Of a stretch of DNA of 64,000 nucleotides, positions 53,216 to 64,000 are shown in pieces. Made by a program: the position numbers and the translations under genes. The notes beneath the pieces were generated by a model. The model worked only from the letters and a program-made list of their open reading frames with translations, did not search any database and was not told the origin of the DNA. The first letter of the stretch is position 1, and each line of letters opens with the position of its first letter. The stretch comes from Arachis hypogaea (taxonomy: Eukaryota; Streptophyta; Magnoliopsida; Fabales; Fabaceae): positions 58,815,546 through 58,879,545 of the forward strand of contig NC_092054.1 in NCBI RefSeq assembly GCF_003086295.3, written 5' to 3'.

Positions 53216-55755
53216 TCAGGAGGGTCCTCGCTGATAATTCCTTTTGAATCTTGTGGTTCTAGCTCCTCCCTGGATCTTTTGGATTGTTGTACCACTTGTA
53301 TTTCTTATTTTTCCACCAAAGATGCCTTCAGAGGCTGCTTGTGGTTCATTGCTTGCTTCCTCCAAATTTGCTTCCTTATGGTCATCCTCCAAGCCTCTAT
53401 TTTCTTGTTCTGAATCATGTGATGGTTTGAAGACGTGAAAGGTCAGTTGTCCGTCATGTATTCTCAACATCTATGAGTGCTTTGGCTGTAGCTTAGAATG
53501 GTCTTCCCAGAATGATTGGATGAAAATAACTTTCTTCCATCTCAAGAATAACAAAGTCTATAGGGAGGAAGTACCTCCCTACCTTCACCAGCACATTTTC
53601 TACCACTCTTAGTACTTGTTTCTGGGTTTTGTCAGCCAATTAAAGGATTATGTTTGTGGATTTCAACTCATTGATTTACAGCTTCCTCATGAGAGATAAG
53701 GGCATTAAGTTTATACTCGCTCCAAGATCACAAAACCCTCTGTCAATAATTGTATCCCCTATAGCACAAGGGACATGAAAACTCCCTGGGTCCTTCTTCT
53801 TTATAGGTAAATCCTTCTGGATAAGGGTACTACACTCTTTTGTCATCACTACTGTCTGTCCACCCTTCAAGGGGTTATTCTTGGTTAGCAACTCTATCAT
53901 GAATTTGATATACGAAGGCATTTATTGGAGGGCTTCAATGAAGGGAATGTTGACATGGAGAGATTTAAATGTGTCTAGAAATCTAGAATACTTTTTCTCC
54001 TTGTAGCCACCCTTGAGTCTTTGAGGAAATGGTGCTTTTGGCACATAAGGTTTCAAGACTTCCTTCTCCATTGGATCCTCCTTCTGTGCAAGGTTATTCC
54101 CTTGTTTTGGCTCTTCTAAATTCTGCCTTGGGGGCCTTTGGTTGTGCTCTGTTGGCTTGATAGCTTCTTCCTCCAAGATCTCTTCACTCCTTAGAGTGAT
54201 TGCATTACATTCCCCCCATCTCACATTCTTTGTTTCTCGTCTTGAATTCTTCTCAGTGTCACTTGGGAAGCTGTCTGTTGGTTTAGAAATTTGCTGAGAA
54301 AGATATCCTACTTGGGATTCAAGCTTCTTGATAATAGCTCCCTAGTTTTGCATATTGGATCTTACTTCCTCCTTGAATGCCTTGTTGTCCTTAGACTCCT
54401 TACAAAGTTCTTCAAGCAAAGCTTCAATCCGGGAGATTCTATCCTCAAATGATAATTGATGGTAGGTTGGAAAATGGAGGTTGAGGATGGCTATTTTGTG
54501 CTTGATATGGAGGCTGGAAGGAAGTGGTATGTGGGGCTTGATATGGTCTTTGGTTGGGGTGTTGGTAAGTAGAATTATTGTAATGGTTGGATTTTTTAGG
54601 CCTCTGGTCTTGGGTTTGGCTTTGTTGGCTTTCCCACACAAAGTTTGAGTGGTTCTTCTAACCAGGATTGTAAGTTTTGGAGTGTGGATCATAGGGTTGT
54701 CTTGATGAGTTTTCAACATAATTGGCTTGTTCCCAATCACATCCTTCCTCTGTGTTCACCCCCTCTTGAGCTGATGGTTGAGTATTGACTACTGGAACCT
54801 GATTTATCTCCATCTGTTTGGTGAGATCTTCCAATTACTTAGTAATCAACTTGTTCTGAGCTAGCAATGCATCCATATGACTCAGCTCCATCACTCTTCT
54901 TTTAGTGCTCCGGTCTAAGGCATAGAAGTACTCATTATTAGCCACTATTTCAATGATATCTATGGCCTCTTCTATGGTCTTTTTGGTATTGAGAGAGCCT
55001 CCTGAAGAATGGTCCAGGGCCTTCTTTGCTTCTTTAGAAAGACCTTCATAGAAAATGTGCAGCTGCACCCATTAGTTGAACATATCAGGGGGACATCTTC
55101 TTGTTAGCTCCTTATATCTTTCCCAGGCTTCTTATAAGGTTTCTCCATCTAGCTGTCTGAAGATTTGCACCTCCGTTCTCAACTTGATTATCCTTTGCGG
55201 AGGGTAAAACTTTGTTAGAAACTTGTTGACAACATCCTCCCAGGTGGTAAGACTCTCCTTAGGAAAGGATTCAAGCTACTTAGATGCTTTGTCTCTAAGA
55301 GAAAAAGGGAACAAGAGCAGTCTATAGGTGTCAGGATGAACACCATTGGCTTTCACAGTGTCACAGATTCTCAGGAATGTAGTTTGATGTTGGTTGGGAT
55401 CTTCTTGGGCACTTCCTCCAAATGAACAATTGTTTTGAACCAGGGTGATGAGCTGAGGTTTTAGCTCAAAGTTATTGGCATGAATGGTTGGTTTTAGAAT
55501 GCTACTTCCACAATTTCCTGGGTTTGGGTTGATGAAAGAGCCTAAAACTCTTCTCTCCTGCCCAACATGATTACTAGCACCCTCTCCAACATGTTTGTGT
55601 ACTTCTTCCTCCATGGTAACGTCTAGATCTTCTTCCACCTCTTCCTCACCAGCTATTCCTTTACCTCTTGCTTCCCTCCTTACTCTAAGGAAGGTCCTCT
55701 CAGGTTCAGTATCAAAAGAGGTTGAAGCTCTTCTTCTTCTACTTGTCATACACAC
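53216..55755 (-). pseudogene. Gag and protease of Element 6, several stops
   Basis: It starts MCMTSRRRRAST at 55755. Gag blocks: NNFELKPQLITLVQNN (about 55490-55440), LLLFPFSLRDKASK (stop near 55276), then FYEGLSKEAKKALDHSSGG (55060-55000), a Q/P/Y-rich linker (54640-54450) and a helical RISRIEALLEELCKE segment. The protease-like domain near 53760-53690 has GFCDLGASINLMPLSL. Stops (for example near 53921, 54835 and 55276) and at least one frame change near 54445 break the gene. Element 5's gag-protease is the closest relative in this window. Confidence 0.75.
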
Positions 55756-55999
55756 AGCAAAACAAGCAAAATAAAATAAGTGGAGGAATCACTATTGTTA
55801 AGAATTGTGGTTAGAGTGATTGGTACAATTTGTCAAACAGTTAGTGGATTAAAGTGCAAGTATGTAAACAAACAATGAAAAGTAATTAAAATTGTTGAAA
55901 ATGTAAGTAAACCAACTGAAATGAAACTAAACAACAAAAGAAAAGAAAGACGTTCAATCTAGTTATCCTCTGATTTAATCATTGTCAATGCAAAATCAA
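55756..55999 (-). other. Short leader of Element 6
   Basis: Noncoding A-rich stretch between primer site and gag start; much shorter than the leader of Element 5 (about 240 against 1800 bases). Confidence 0.55.
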
Positions 56000-56017
56000 T
56001 CCCCGGCAACAGCGCCA
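56000..56017 (-). promoter_or_regulatory. Primer-binding site for tRNA-Asp (Element 6)
   Basis: The + strand TCCCCGGCAACAGCGCCA matches the 3' end of plant tRNA-Asp with one mismatch. It lies six bases from the LTR boundary at 56024. Confidence 0.85.
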
Positions 56018-56023
56018 TAAACT

Positions 56024-57220
56024 TGATACGGAAAATTTATATCTCAACAAATTTCCTTCGGCAAGTATATCGAATTTGTCGTCAAGTAAAAACTCACAGT
56101 AGAGTGAGGTCGAATTCCATAGGGATTGATTGGTTGAGAAACTTTAATCAGAGGAATGGTCTAGTTGAACTAAATATAATTTAATTGAGATTTTCAGAAA
56201 TTTAAATGGCGGGAAACATAAATAGCAAGAAATGTAAATGACGGAAAGGTAAATAGCTGAATGTAAATTGCAGAAAGTAAATTATAGAAAGTAAATTACA
56301 GGAAATTAGATGAGAATGGGGGTGATGAACATTAAAGTAAATAGAATATAGAGAATGGGAAAATAAGAATAGGGAAGCTCATTGGGTTCAGGAGATGTTG
56401 CATTCTCCGGATCAAGTTCATTCTTATCTCTTCCTTAATCCATGCAACTTATTGATCTCTTGGAAATCTTAGGTGATTGAATCCCAATTCCTTGGCAATT
56501 CAATCTCTCTAAACTTGAACAATTGCCCAATTCTTTGATCTAATTGCTCATGGGAAGAGATGAAGTATGATCACTGATTATACCTCATGTTTTTCTATAT
56601 CAAAGAATCGGGAGGATTATATGTCACTATATCTGTCCAACCCCCAATCTAGTCCAACATGAAAAAGCGTTTCTAGCATGATTTCCTCATTCCTCTTCCA
56701 AGGTTCCGAGGAAATCCAAGTATGAACAATTTCTCTTTTGAGAAAACTGCTCAATTGGATGAAGATCGAAAGCTTTCAAGCAAATCAAAGGGAATGAATA
56801 GAAGAAGAATAATAAGAACTATGATTGATCCATTGAATTACAACACAGCTCCCTCCCCCAATGAAGTGGAGTTTAGTTGATCATGGCTCTAGGAAATGAA
56901 ATTGAAAATGTAAAGTGCATCTTGAAACAAAAAACTAATTTCAGAGAAGAGTAATTTAGTGTTTACAATCCTGGATTCCCTCCAGGTTCCAATCTCCCCT
57001 TTCTAGTTCAAAAACTACTGCTATATATACCACTTCTCTGATCCTTAGTTGAGTCTTCAAGTCTCTGGATGTGGGCCCTTGGCCTTAGTTGAAGCAGTTA
57101 ACAAACTCATTGGGCTTTGCTCAGCAGTCACGTTAGTCACGTTAGTCACGTTAGTTAGGCCGTTAGTGTGAGTAACGTCATGTGTAATTTCCTGGCTCGA
57201 AGACGTTAGTGATACCAACG
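56024..57220 (-). repeat. Right (5') LTR of Element 6, first part
   Basis: It starts TGATACGGAAAATTTATATC. It is cut by a solo LTR at CAACG (57216-57220) and resumes at 58713, giving about 1704 bases in total. Three tandem CACGTTAGT units lie at 57130-57155. Confidence 0.85.
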
Positions 57221-58707
57221 TGATAAACCCCATTATTAGGGTTTATCTTGTGCTTAATTTAGGGGGATTTTACCAACTTTTCTCACATTTATTCAATGAA
57301 ATGGCATGGTTTCATGATTTTCTCCTAAATTGTGCTTAAGAGTGAAAACATACTTTTTAGGCCTTTAATTTGCTAATTTTAATTCACCTTTCATTCCACT
57401 AGATGCCTTGATGTGTTTGTTAGTAAATTCAGGTTGAAAAGGCTAGGAATGGATCAAAGGAGTGAAGATAAAAGCATGCAAAATGGAGAATTCATGGAAA
57501 AACAAGGATTTGGAGTGCATACATCGACGCGCACGCGTGACAGACGCGTACGCGTGGATATGAAGTCGCATGGCGACGCGTACGCGTGACATGACGCGTA
57601 CGCGTGGGAAGTAAAATGCCAAGCGACGCATACGCGTGACCCATGCGTATGCATCGGAGCCCGCACGTGACCTCATTAAAGTGAAAACGCTGGGGGCGAT
57701 TTCTAAGCTTCCTAGGCCCAAATCCAACTGATTCCAGAGACTATTTCATGCAGAATTGAAGATGGGTCAAGGGGGAGCAATTAGGAGAGTTTTCATCATG
57801 CTTTAGTTAGTTTCTAGAGATAGAAACTCTCTCTTCTCTCTAGAATTAGGTTAGATGTAAATTTAGATTTCTTTAGATCTAGGTTTAATTCATGCTTTGA
57901 TTCACTTTTCCTTTACAATTTCTTATTCCTTTACCTTTGCTTCTCTAGTTTAGTATTTTACTTTTTGTATTTGTTTACCTTATTGTTGATGCACTCTTGT
58001 TTCTTTTATTTTCCTTTTAATGCAAATTATGTTTTATGTTCCTTTGTTGTTAATTTCCTTACAATTGGTAATTGTAGATTTACATTTCTTGCAATTTTAT
58101 CTTACTTTCCTTTTATACCTTCCAGGTGTTTGATAAAATGCTTGGAAGGATGTTAGAGTAGATTTTTCTATTCTTAGCTTGGGCTGGTAATTTAGGTGAA
58201 CTTGAGTTTCTAATGTCCAAGTAATTGATGATTGGTGTCCATTGACTCTAGCTTCAACTAAGTCCACTAGTGAGGTTGCTAGGACTTGTGGATTAGGATT
58301 GATGTAGCTCATTTGACTTTCCTTTACTTGTTAGAGGATAACTTAATGGGATTGATCCTAGCAATTATCATGTTGTCGTTAGTGACAAGAAAAAAGATCC
58401 TTAACCATCAACCCTTGCCAAGACCTTTTTACGTTTGAGTTCCCATTTAATTTCTTGTCATTATTGTTTCCTGTTCCTTATTTCAAAACCCCAAAAATAT
58501 ACAATCCATAACTAATAGCAAGAACACTTCCCTGCAATTCCTTGAGAGACGACCCGAGGTTTAAATAGTTTGGTTATTTTCCTTGGGGTTTGTACTTGTG
58601 ACAACCATATTAAATTTTGATTGAGGATTGTTTGTTGGTTTAGAACTATACTTGCAACGAAATTTCATTGAGAAATTCTATACCGACAAAACTTTTTCTT
58701 CTCATCA
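57221..58707 (+). mobile_element. Solo LTR related to Element 4's LTR, inserted in Element 6's LTR
   Basis: It starts TGATAAACCCC and ends CTTCTCATCA, 1487 bases, with the 5-base TSD CAACG at 57216-57220 and 58708-58712. Its end (TTTAGAACTATACTTGCAACGA) matches the reverse complement of 17395-17415 in Element 4. Like that LTR it carries a cluster of CG-rich palindromes, here ACGCGTACGCGTG (about 57524-57660). Confidence 0.92.
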
Positions 58708-58712
58708 CAACG

Positions 58713-59219
58713 TGGTAACTAACGTCCCAAAACCCCTTGAATCCACGTTACTCCTGGCGTTAGTGGCACTAACGAGGGCACTAACGCTACACCTTTCCTA
58801 AGCCCACATTAATGGTGGCATTAGTGGCACTAACGTAGCCACTAACGCCACTCAATCTTCACCATCGCTGGCGTAAGTGGCATTAATGCCACCACTAACC
58901 CCACAAGCTGCCTCATTCCACGTTAGTGGCACTAACTTGGCCACTGAGGTGGCTCTTCTCCTGCTTCTTCTTACCTGAAATAAACCAAATAATTTGCATC
59001 AAAGCCTTGCTCTAATCACAAGATAATGCCTCATTCATTGCATCCATTAATCCTTGCATTATTCTCATGAAAATGTTTAGAATTCACAATGTTTGAATGA
59101 ATCAAGACATGAATGCATAACTCATCCAAATACTTGCTTTTTGCCTAAGAAAATGCATGAAACTATCCTAAAACATACTCAAAATGGCTTGTGAAACTAG
59201 CCAAGATGCCCTAGCATCA
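58713..59219 (-). repeat. Right (5') LTR of Element 6, second part
   Basis: It continues after the solo LTR with TGGTAACTAACG, carries the GTTAGTGGCACTAAC cluster (58735-58950) and ends CTAGCATCA at 59219. Confidence 0.85.
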
Positions 59220-59244
59220 CTAGGCTTGATTTTAGAATTGTATA

Positions 59245-60085
59245 GAGAGTATGTATGTGTTAAGTGAGAACTCAGGTTAGTCAAAGATTCAAATGATAGT
59301 TCACTTGGCCATTCATATATCCTCGCCCTTACCTTAGCCCCATTACAACCTTGAAAAGCCCTCATGATATTTATATTTGTACACTAAATATTTGTTGATT
59401 GGTTATATGAAGAACAAAGTTTTGGACTGCATGACAAGAGGAGATTTGAGTGGATTAACACTAAACACTTGAGCGATTAGAGTGCATATACACATCTGGT
59501 GAGGGTTCAATTGCTCAATTCCATATATCCATCTTTGATCATTGCTTATCTTGCAAGTTGTGAACTCTTTTGAATAACTCAATTCAATTGTGAATGTGCT
59601 TTGATATGATTGATTTAGCCCTTGATTGTGCATATATGATTTCTCGGAAATTTGACACACTTTGACCACATATATATATATATATATATATAAAATATAG
59701 CCAAACCTTAGATAATGATAAAGCACTTTTACAGTTGAGATGGGAGAGAAAAACATTTTATAAACTTGCAAGACAATTAATAATTCAAGCAGAGATATAT
59801 GTTAATGAGCTATTGAACCCTCACTGGATTTTGTGTTTACTCTCTAGTCACTCAGTGTTTATTGGATTAATCACTCTATTCTTCTTTTTATCCTTCCTTT
59901 CTATAACTTTGTTCTTCATCTAACCAATCAACAATTATAGAATATAGGCATACAAAAGTCATGAGGTCTTTAATTAAGGTTGTAATGGGGCAAAGGTAAA
60001 GGTAAAGGTATATGTATAAGGCTAAGTGAGCTAATTAAGTGAATCCTTGATTAGTCTAAGGTCTCACCTAACATACATACTTTGT
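59245..60085. repeat. Large imperfect inverted repeat centred on (TA)n
   Basis: The left arm (about 59245-59669), reverse-complemented, matches the right arm (about 59693-60085) in order. Examples are GAACCCTCAC near 59505 and 59814, TTTGTTCTTCATMTAACCAATCAACAA near 59390-59415 and 59908-59935, and TCATGAGG...AAGGTTGTAATGGGG near 59340-59370 and 59960-59990. The centre is an AT microsatellite at 59669-59692. As single-stranded RNA or DNA it could fold into a long hairpin. Confidence 0.8.
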
Positions 60086-61256
60086 AAAGCAAAACTTCTT
60101 TACCTATTTTCCCACTTTTTCCCACTTTTGATGTTACATGCTCATACTTTAACTTTTGTCCCATGTGCATTTATTTTGCATTTGGGAAATTCTTTTGTAT
60201 CCCCTTTATTCAAATACTGAAAAATAACATTTTTTTTATTGCACATGGTAATTCAATTATTTGATTTTACATGAGCATGCTTCCCAAAATTTTTATTTGA
60301 ATAATTTTATTCTTTTCAACTTTTCTACCTTTTGTTTTTATCATCCATGTTCCCAATAGGTTTCCCACACTTAAACAATTATACACTTTCTATCTTAAGC
60401 TAACCAAGGATTCAACTTGGGATTTTTATTTCGTTTTTCTGCTTAAGGCTAGTAATGTGGCTTATAGAATAAGAGGGGATTTAAAGGCTCAAGGGGGTTA
60501 ACAAGGGTGATGTAAAAGGTAGGCTAATTTGGGATAAGTGAGCTAAAATCAAACAATGGCCTCAATCACTCTCTTGGTATGTATTTCTATTCTATAATCA
60601 GACATATAGATTTAAACAAAGTAAAGAACACCAGAATAAATAAGAAGGGCGGAACACACAGGAATTAAATTTATGGTTTGAATGTAACCATACAATTAAG
60701 CTCAAAACTCACAGGCTGTGTATTCTCTAGCTCAAAAATCATTTATCAATTATGTATGTCATGCAAGTAAAATTAAAAGTTCCCATTATTCTCAATGTAA
60801 AACTTAAGGTGGCTTTAAAGTTCTAGTGTTTCTCCTTGATGAAATGTTGTTAACTAACTAACATGTAATGCTATATACACAAGGTGTGTGGATTGTTTCT
60901 ATTATGTTCAAGTTCCTAGTTTACTTCCTTTTTATATTTTCAATATAAACTAAGCTATCTTATGCTAAAAAGGGTAAATTATACTAATTAATCCACAATT
61001 TCTATAACTAATAAGTTAGAATTGCAACTAAACTAAATGGCTAAAATATGAACTAAAGTGCGAAATGCAGAAAATAGAGTATAAATACATGAAAATAGCA
61101 ATGTATAAGTATTGGGAAAATAAAAATAAAAATAAAGAGAAAAATACAGAAAAATAGCAAAATAAAATGAAAGAGTCTGTAGTGGTTCACCAAAAGAATA
61201 CGCCAGAGATGGCGACCTCCCCACACTTAAAATGAAGCATTGTCCCTGATGCTCAC
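60086..61256 (-). other. Noncoding interior of Element 7, 3' of the env-like gene
   Basis: AT-rich, matches 37000-38249 of Element 4 closely. No gene is seen. Confidence 0.65.
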
Positions 61257-62655
61257 TCAAGCAGGGTGTGAAGGGGTGTCATCACTGGAAGGGTGGGTAG
61301 CTGGAGTCTCTGTGGTGGTGGTCTGAGGATCTGCCTGCTGCAGAGGAGGTGCTGACTGGATAGGGATCTCAGGGTCTACAGCCTGAATCTGAGGCAAAGT
61401 CTCCTGATGTGATGCGGCCTGCTCTGTGCCTGCCTGCACAGCCTCGCTCTGTGGATGGGTCTCTGCCTCGTGATGGTGTGTCAAGCTCTGAGGGAATGTC
61501 GCCACCAGATCGGATCATCAGCTTCAGGTGCTCATAGCGTCGCTTGTTGCGACGCTCCATCTGGTCGAGCCGCCGAAACAGGTGGTTCACTATGTGATAA
61601 ACTGGCTCTGAGGCAAGTGGAGGTGCAGTGGTGGTAGCAGGGGTGGCTGGGGTAGCTGTAGAGGAAGAGGGACCGGCAGATGGTGTGGCTGTCTCAGCAG
61701 TAGCAGTGAGGAATGGAGGTCTGTAGCCCAAAGCCAGAAAGTTCCTGTTGTGAGGGATAATCTTCTTGCATTCTGCAGCAGGTGGCTTCTCATCAGCATC
61801 CTTCCAAGGCATGTCAGCTCGACGGCCTACCTGTGTAATCAGATAAGGAAAGGGTAGAATGCCTCGGACATAGACCCTGGCCATATAGTACCGGATAAAG
61901 CGTGGCAGGTACAGGTCCTTACCCTCCATCACACACCATAGGAGGGTGATCATAGCGGCAGGGATCTCTATCTCATGGGTACTCGGCATGACAAAATTGC
62001 TCAGGATCTGGTGCCAAAGCTGAGCCTCATCATTTAAGTAAATCCGCTTGATTCCCTTAGGCATGGTGGTGTTCTGACCCATGATCCATGGAACGGTCGG
62101 GTCAAGTGCTATCCTGGCCTTGACTGTATCCCAGTCAAATCTCATGAAGCGCATGTCCTCCTCAGCCTTTTGATAACCATCCAGCTGATCGGTTTTAGGC
62201 AGAAGCTTCAGAGCATCCTCTATGGCCTCTTCAGTGACCAGAATCTGGTTCCCTCTTAGGTTCACTGCATCTAGGGAAGTCTTGAAGTAATTGCAGTAAA
62301 ATTCTCTTACCCAAGATGCATTGACCTCAGTCAGGTTTCTTTCCAGGAAGAACCAGCCTCTTTGTTTGATTTGATCAGAGGTGTATTGCTGGAGTTCTTC
62401 TGGGATTTTCAAAGTCCTCTCCAGGTACAGGTTCCTGGAGGTTGCAAACACCGGATACTTCAGCTCACAATATCGGTTTACAAACTTTACTGGATCAGTA
62501 GCAGGGAGTAGCTGGTCGGCCTTCTCCTGCAGGGTAAAGTTTTTCTCCCGCCAGGAGTCATCATGCATGATATCCAGGATGGACATGGAAGATTCTCCTC
62601 TTTTACGTTTGCCAGTAGTTGCCTTTGCTTTTTCTTTTTTTTGGCTGGCAGACAT
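61257..62655 (-). pseudogene. Env-like (putative plant transposon protein) gene of Element 7, frameshifted near its end
   Basis: The frame is open from MSASQKKEKAKATTGKRKRG at 62655 through 428 codons. It changes frame near 61480-61505: the tail ending DPEIPI, which is in frame in Element 4, is here in another frame that runs to 61257. Otherwise it parallels the Element 4 protein block by block (EFYCNY, RFIRYYMARVYVRG, then the S/T/A/P-rich linker and the helical RRLDQMERRNKRRYE segment). Here the glutamine that is a stop in Element 4 is intact. Confidence 0.75.
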
Positions 62656-64000
62656 CCTGAAAATAGAAAACTAGGATATAATAAAAACAGGAAAATAAAT
62701 AGGCAAATAAGCAAAAGAAACACAAAGTTGCAAAGGAGGAATAGAATTAGGAAAATAAGTTAAGTAAATTTGCATTAAGGATTGTATAAGATTTAGAATA
62801 CTGAGACGAAAAATGGCACAACCCAAAATGTAATTGAATTCATGTTAATTAAAAAAAATTATCATCAAGCCTAGGTTAGAAGGTTAAAAGAATGTGAAAA
62901 AACAGAAGAGATGTTTGGAAAGGTTAGGTTGGTTAGAATTGAAAAAGAGTTTAGGAAGTTAAAATAGTGAGGTAGTAAAAAGTGGTGTAAAGTAAGTGGC
63001 ATAATGATAATATTCCAAGTAACAGGCATTCACAAATAGAAGCTATAGGTAACTCATATCCAAACAAGGAAATTAAGTTGATGATGATTCAGATAGATAT
63101 AGAAATAGCAAAAATTGGAATCTAAACATCAAAAATGCAGATTAAGAACTAGGAAATCAAAAAGGATAAGAAAGCTTGCCCTGGTATTCATGAATTGGTT
63201 TGGTAAAAGCAGAGTGAAGCAGAATTTAAAAGTGCTAAAACCAAAACATGAATGAAAGCATAACAGTTTTACAGAAAATTGGACAGCATTCCGGCTAAAA
63301 TTGGATTGTCCCGGAAAATAAACAGCAGTCATAAGATTTCATATGAGTTAAAAATATAGCTGCAGTTACATATAAGGAATATGAACATGGAAAAGCAGTG
63401 TAAAGAGCAGCATGAAACAAGAAATTACAGCATATGAACAATACTAACAGTAACAGCAGAATTGCGAAAAGTAGAAAACAAGAAACACGAACAGCGTAAT
63501 TAATCAGGCCTAAATCCACTAACCACATCCTAGGCTACCTAACAACCTAAAATCCACTACAACATGCATCTCTAAATAGCCTAATGATAAACAAAATCAG
63601 AAAAATATGGAGTTAACTACGAATGATAGAAGGGTGGCGTTAAGCAGAACCTGGTAAGTGCAGGAAAGAAAAGTGGAATAGAGAGGTGGCTGGGGGATGG
63701 TGGTGGCGGCGTCTGGCGCGGCGGTTGGCGGTGGCGCGGCGGCGGCGGGTACTGTTCGGAGGCAGGGGCTTCGGGAAGGGTAATGGGGGTAGGGGGAAAG
63801 AGAAGGAAGGGAAGGGGGCGTGGGTGGCGGATGGGGGCGCGGTGGTGACGGCGGCGCGGTGGGGTGGTGATCGCAGAGGGGGGCAGTGGCGGTGGAGGGG
63901 GAGGAAGAAGGAAGAAGAAGAAAGAAGGGGAAGGAGGAAGGGAGGTGGCGTGGCGGCGGGGTCTAGGTGGTCGGCGGGATGGCAGCGGTTGGTGATGGTG
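62656..64000 (-). other. Region upstream of the Element 7 env-like gene
   Basis: To about 63640 it is AT-rich and noncoding. The last 350 bases are strongly G-rich on the + strand (GGTGGCGGCG, GGAGGAAGAAGGAAG) and resemble 39830-39910 in Element 4. No gene is supported. Confidence 0.5.

Larger units (their letters stand above)
50660..59219 (-). mobile_element. Element 6: FIDEL-related gag-protease retrotransposon with GTTAGTGGCACTAAC repeats
   Basis: In reverse orientation: 5' LTR 59219-56024 (interrupted by a solo LTR), primer site 56017-56000, broken gag-protease, noncoding region, and the end part of the 3' LTR (51225-50660). The rest of that LTR is cut off by Element 3. No RT or integrase is present. 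The 3' boundary motif (CAACACCAAACTTAA beside the LTR) is the same as in Element 5, so the families are related although the LTRs differ. Confidence 0.8.
59220..64000 (-). mobile_element. Element 7: second Athila-type copy related to Element 4, partial
   Basis: It matches Element 4's interior (36611-39700) from 59693 onward: the noncoding region, then the env-like gene on the minus strand, then a GC-rich upstream region running off the window. No LTR is seen. Element 6 is inserted at its left edge. It lacks the pararetrovirus, so it serves as an empty-site comparison for the right junction. Confidence 0.75.

Noticed and set aside
1..64000. CRISPR arrays, bacterial operons or host genes
   Set aside because: The spaced repeats (GGCGTT, CGCGATCGCG) have irregular spacing, no cas genes are present, and every coding region belongs to a retroelement or the pararetrovirus.

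Overview
This window is plant nuclear repetitive DNA. I see no host gene in 64 kb. The organism is most likely a legume of the genus Arachis (peanut group). The basis is recognition of an abundant peanut-type LTR (about 1.7 kb, starting TGATGAGCGGATAATTTATA and ending in a tRNA-Asp-type primer site context) plus the GGCGTTTAACGCC repeats that accompany it. This is recognition from memory, not a database search.

The layout is a stack of nested LTR retrotransposons, and several junctions can be proved by target-site duplications (TSDs). Element 1 (1-7743, + strand) is a FIDEL-like Ty3-gypsy element of the Athila lineage: integrase remnant, intact env-like gene, 3' LTR. A solo LTR of the same family sits inside that LTR in the opposite orientation (5696-7382, TSD GTAGC). 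Element 2 (7744-15252, - strand) shows a primer site and one long Tekay/Del-type LTR, which carries another solo FIDEL-like LTR (13149-14826, TSD CGAGC). Element 3 is a Tat/Retand-type gypsy element. Its gag-protease-RT part is at 15253-17345. The rest of RT, two RNase H domains, integrase, a tandem-repeat tract, an antisense gene and the 3' LTR are at 43366-50659. The two parts are separated by Element 4 (17346-43365, - strand, TSD ACCAA).

Element 4 is an Athila-type element whose left LTR is split by Element 5 (17522-27421, - strand, TSD AACTG), a FIDEL-like gag-protease element with no pol. Element 4's interior also holds a nearly unit-length endogenous pararetrovirus of the family Caulimoviridae (about 28977-36610, + strand). 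It has a movement protein gene, an intact 1456-codon capsid-protease-RT-RNase H polyprotein gene overlapping it by ATGA, a broken third gene of unknown function, and a pregenomic-RNA promoter/poly(A) module. Element 6 (50660-59219, - strand) is another gag-protease element. Element 3 appears to have landed in its 3' LTR, and its 5' LTR carries a solo LTR related to Element 4's (57221-58707, TSD CAACG). Element 7 (59220 to the end, - strand) is a second copy of Element 4's env-like region and contains a large inverted repeat centred on a TA microsatellite.

The most unusual content is the pararetrovirus: its three-gene layout, its uncharacterised third gene, and its junction at a TA microsatellite that is the centre of a long palindrome in the related copy. 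Other points of note are a tRNA-Cys-like stretch inside an env-like remnant, family-specific palindromic repeats, a noncoding motif shared by four elements, a tandem array in the Tat element, and CGA-to-TGA decay of its pol gene.

LTR pairs of Elements 4 and 5 differ at only about two positions per hundred by eye, so these insertions look recent.
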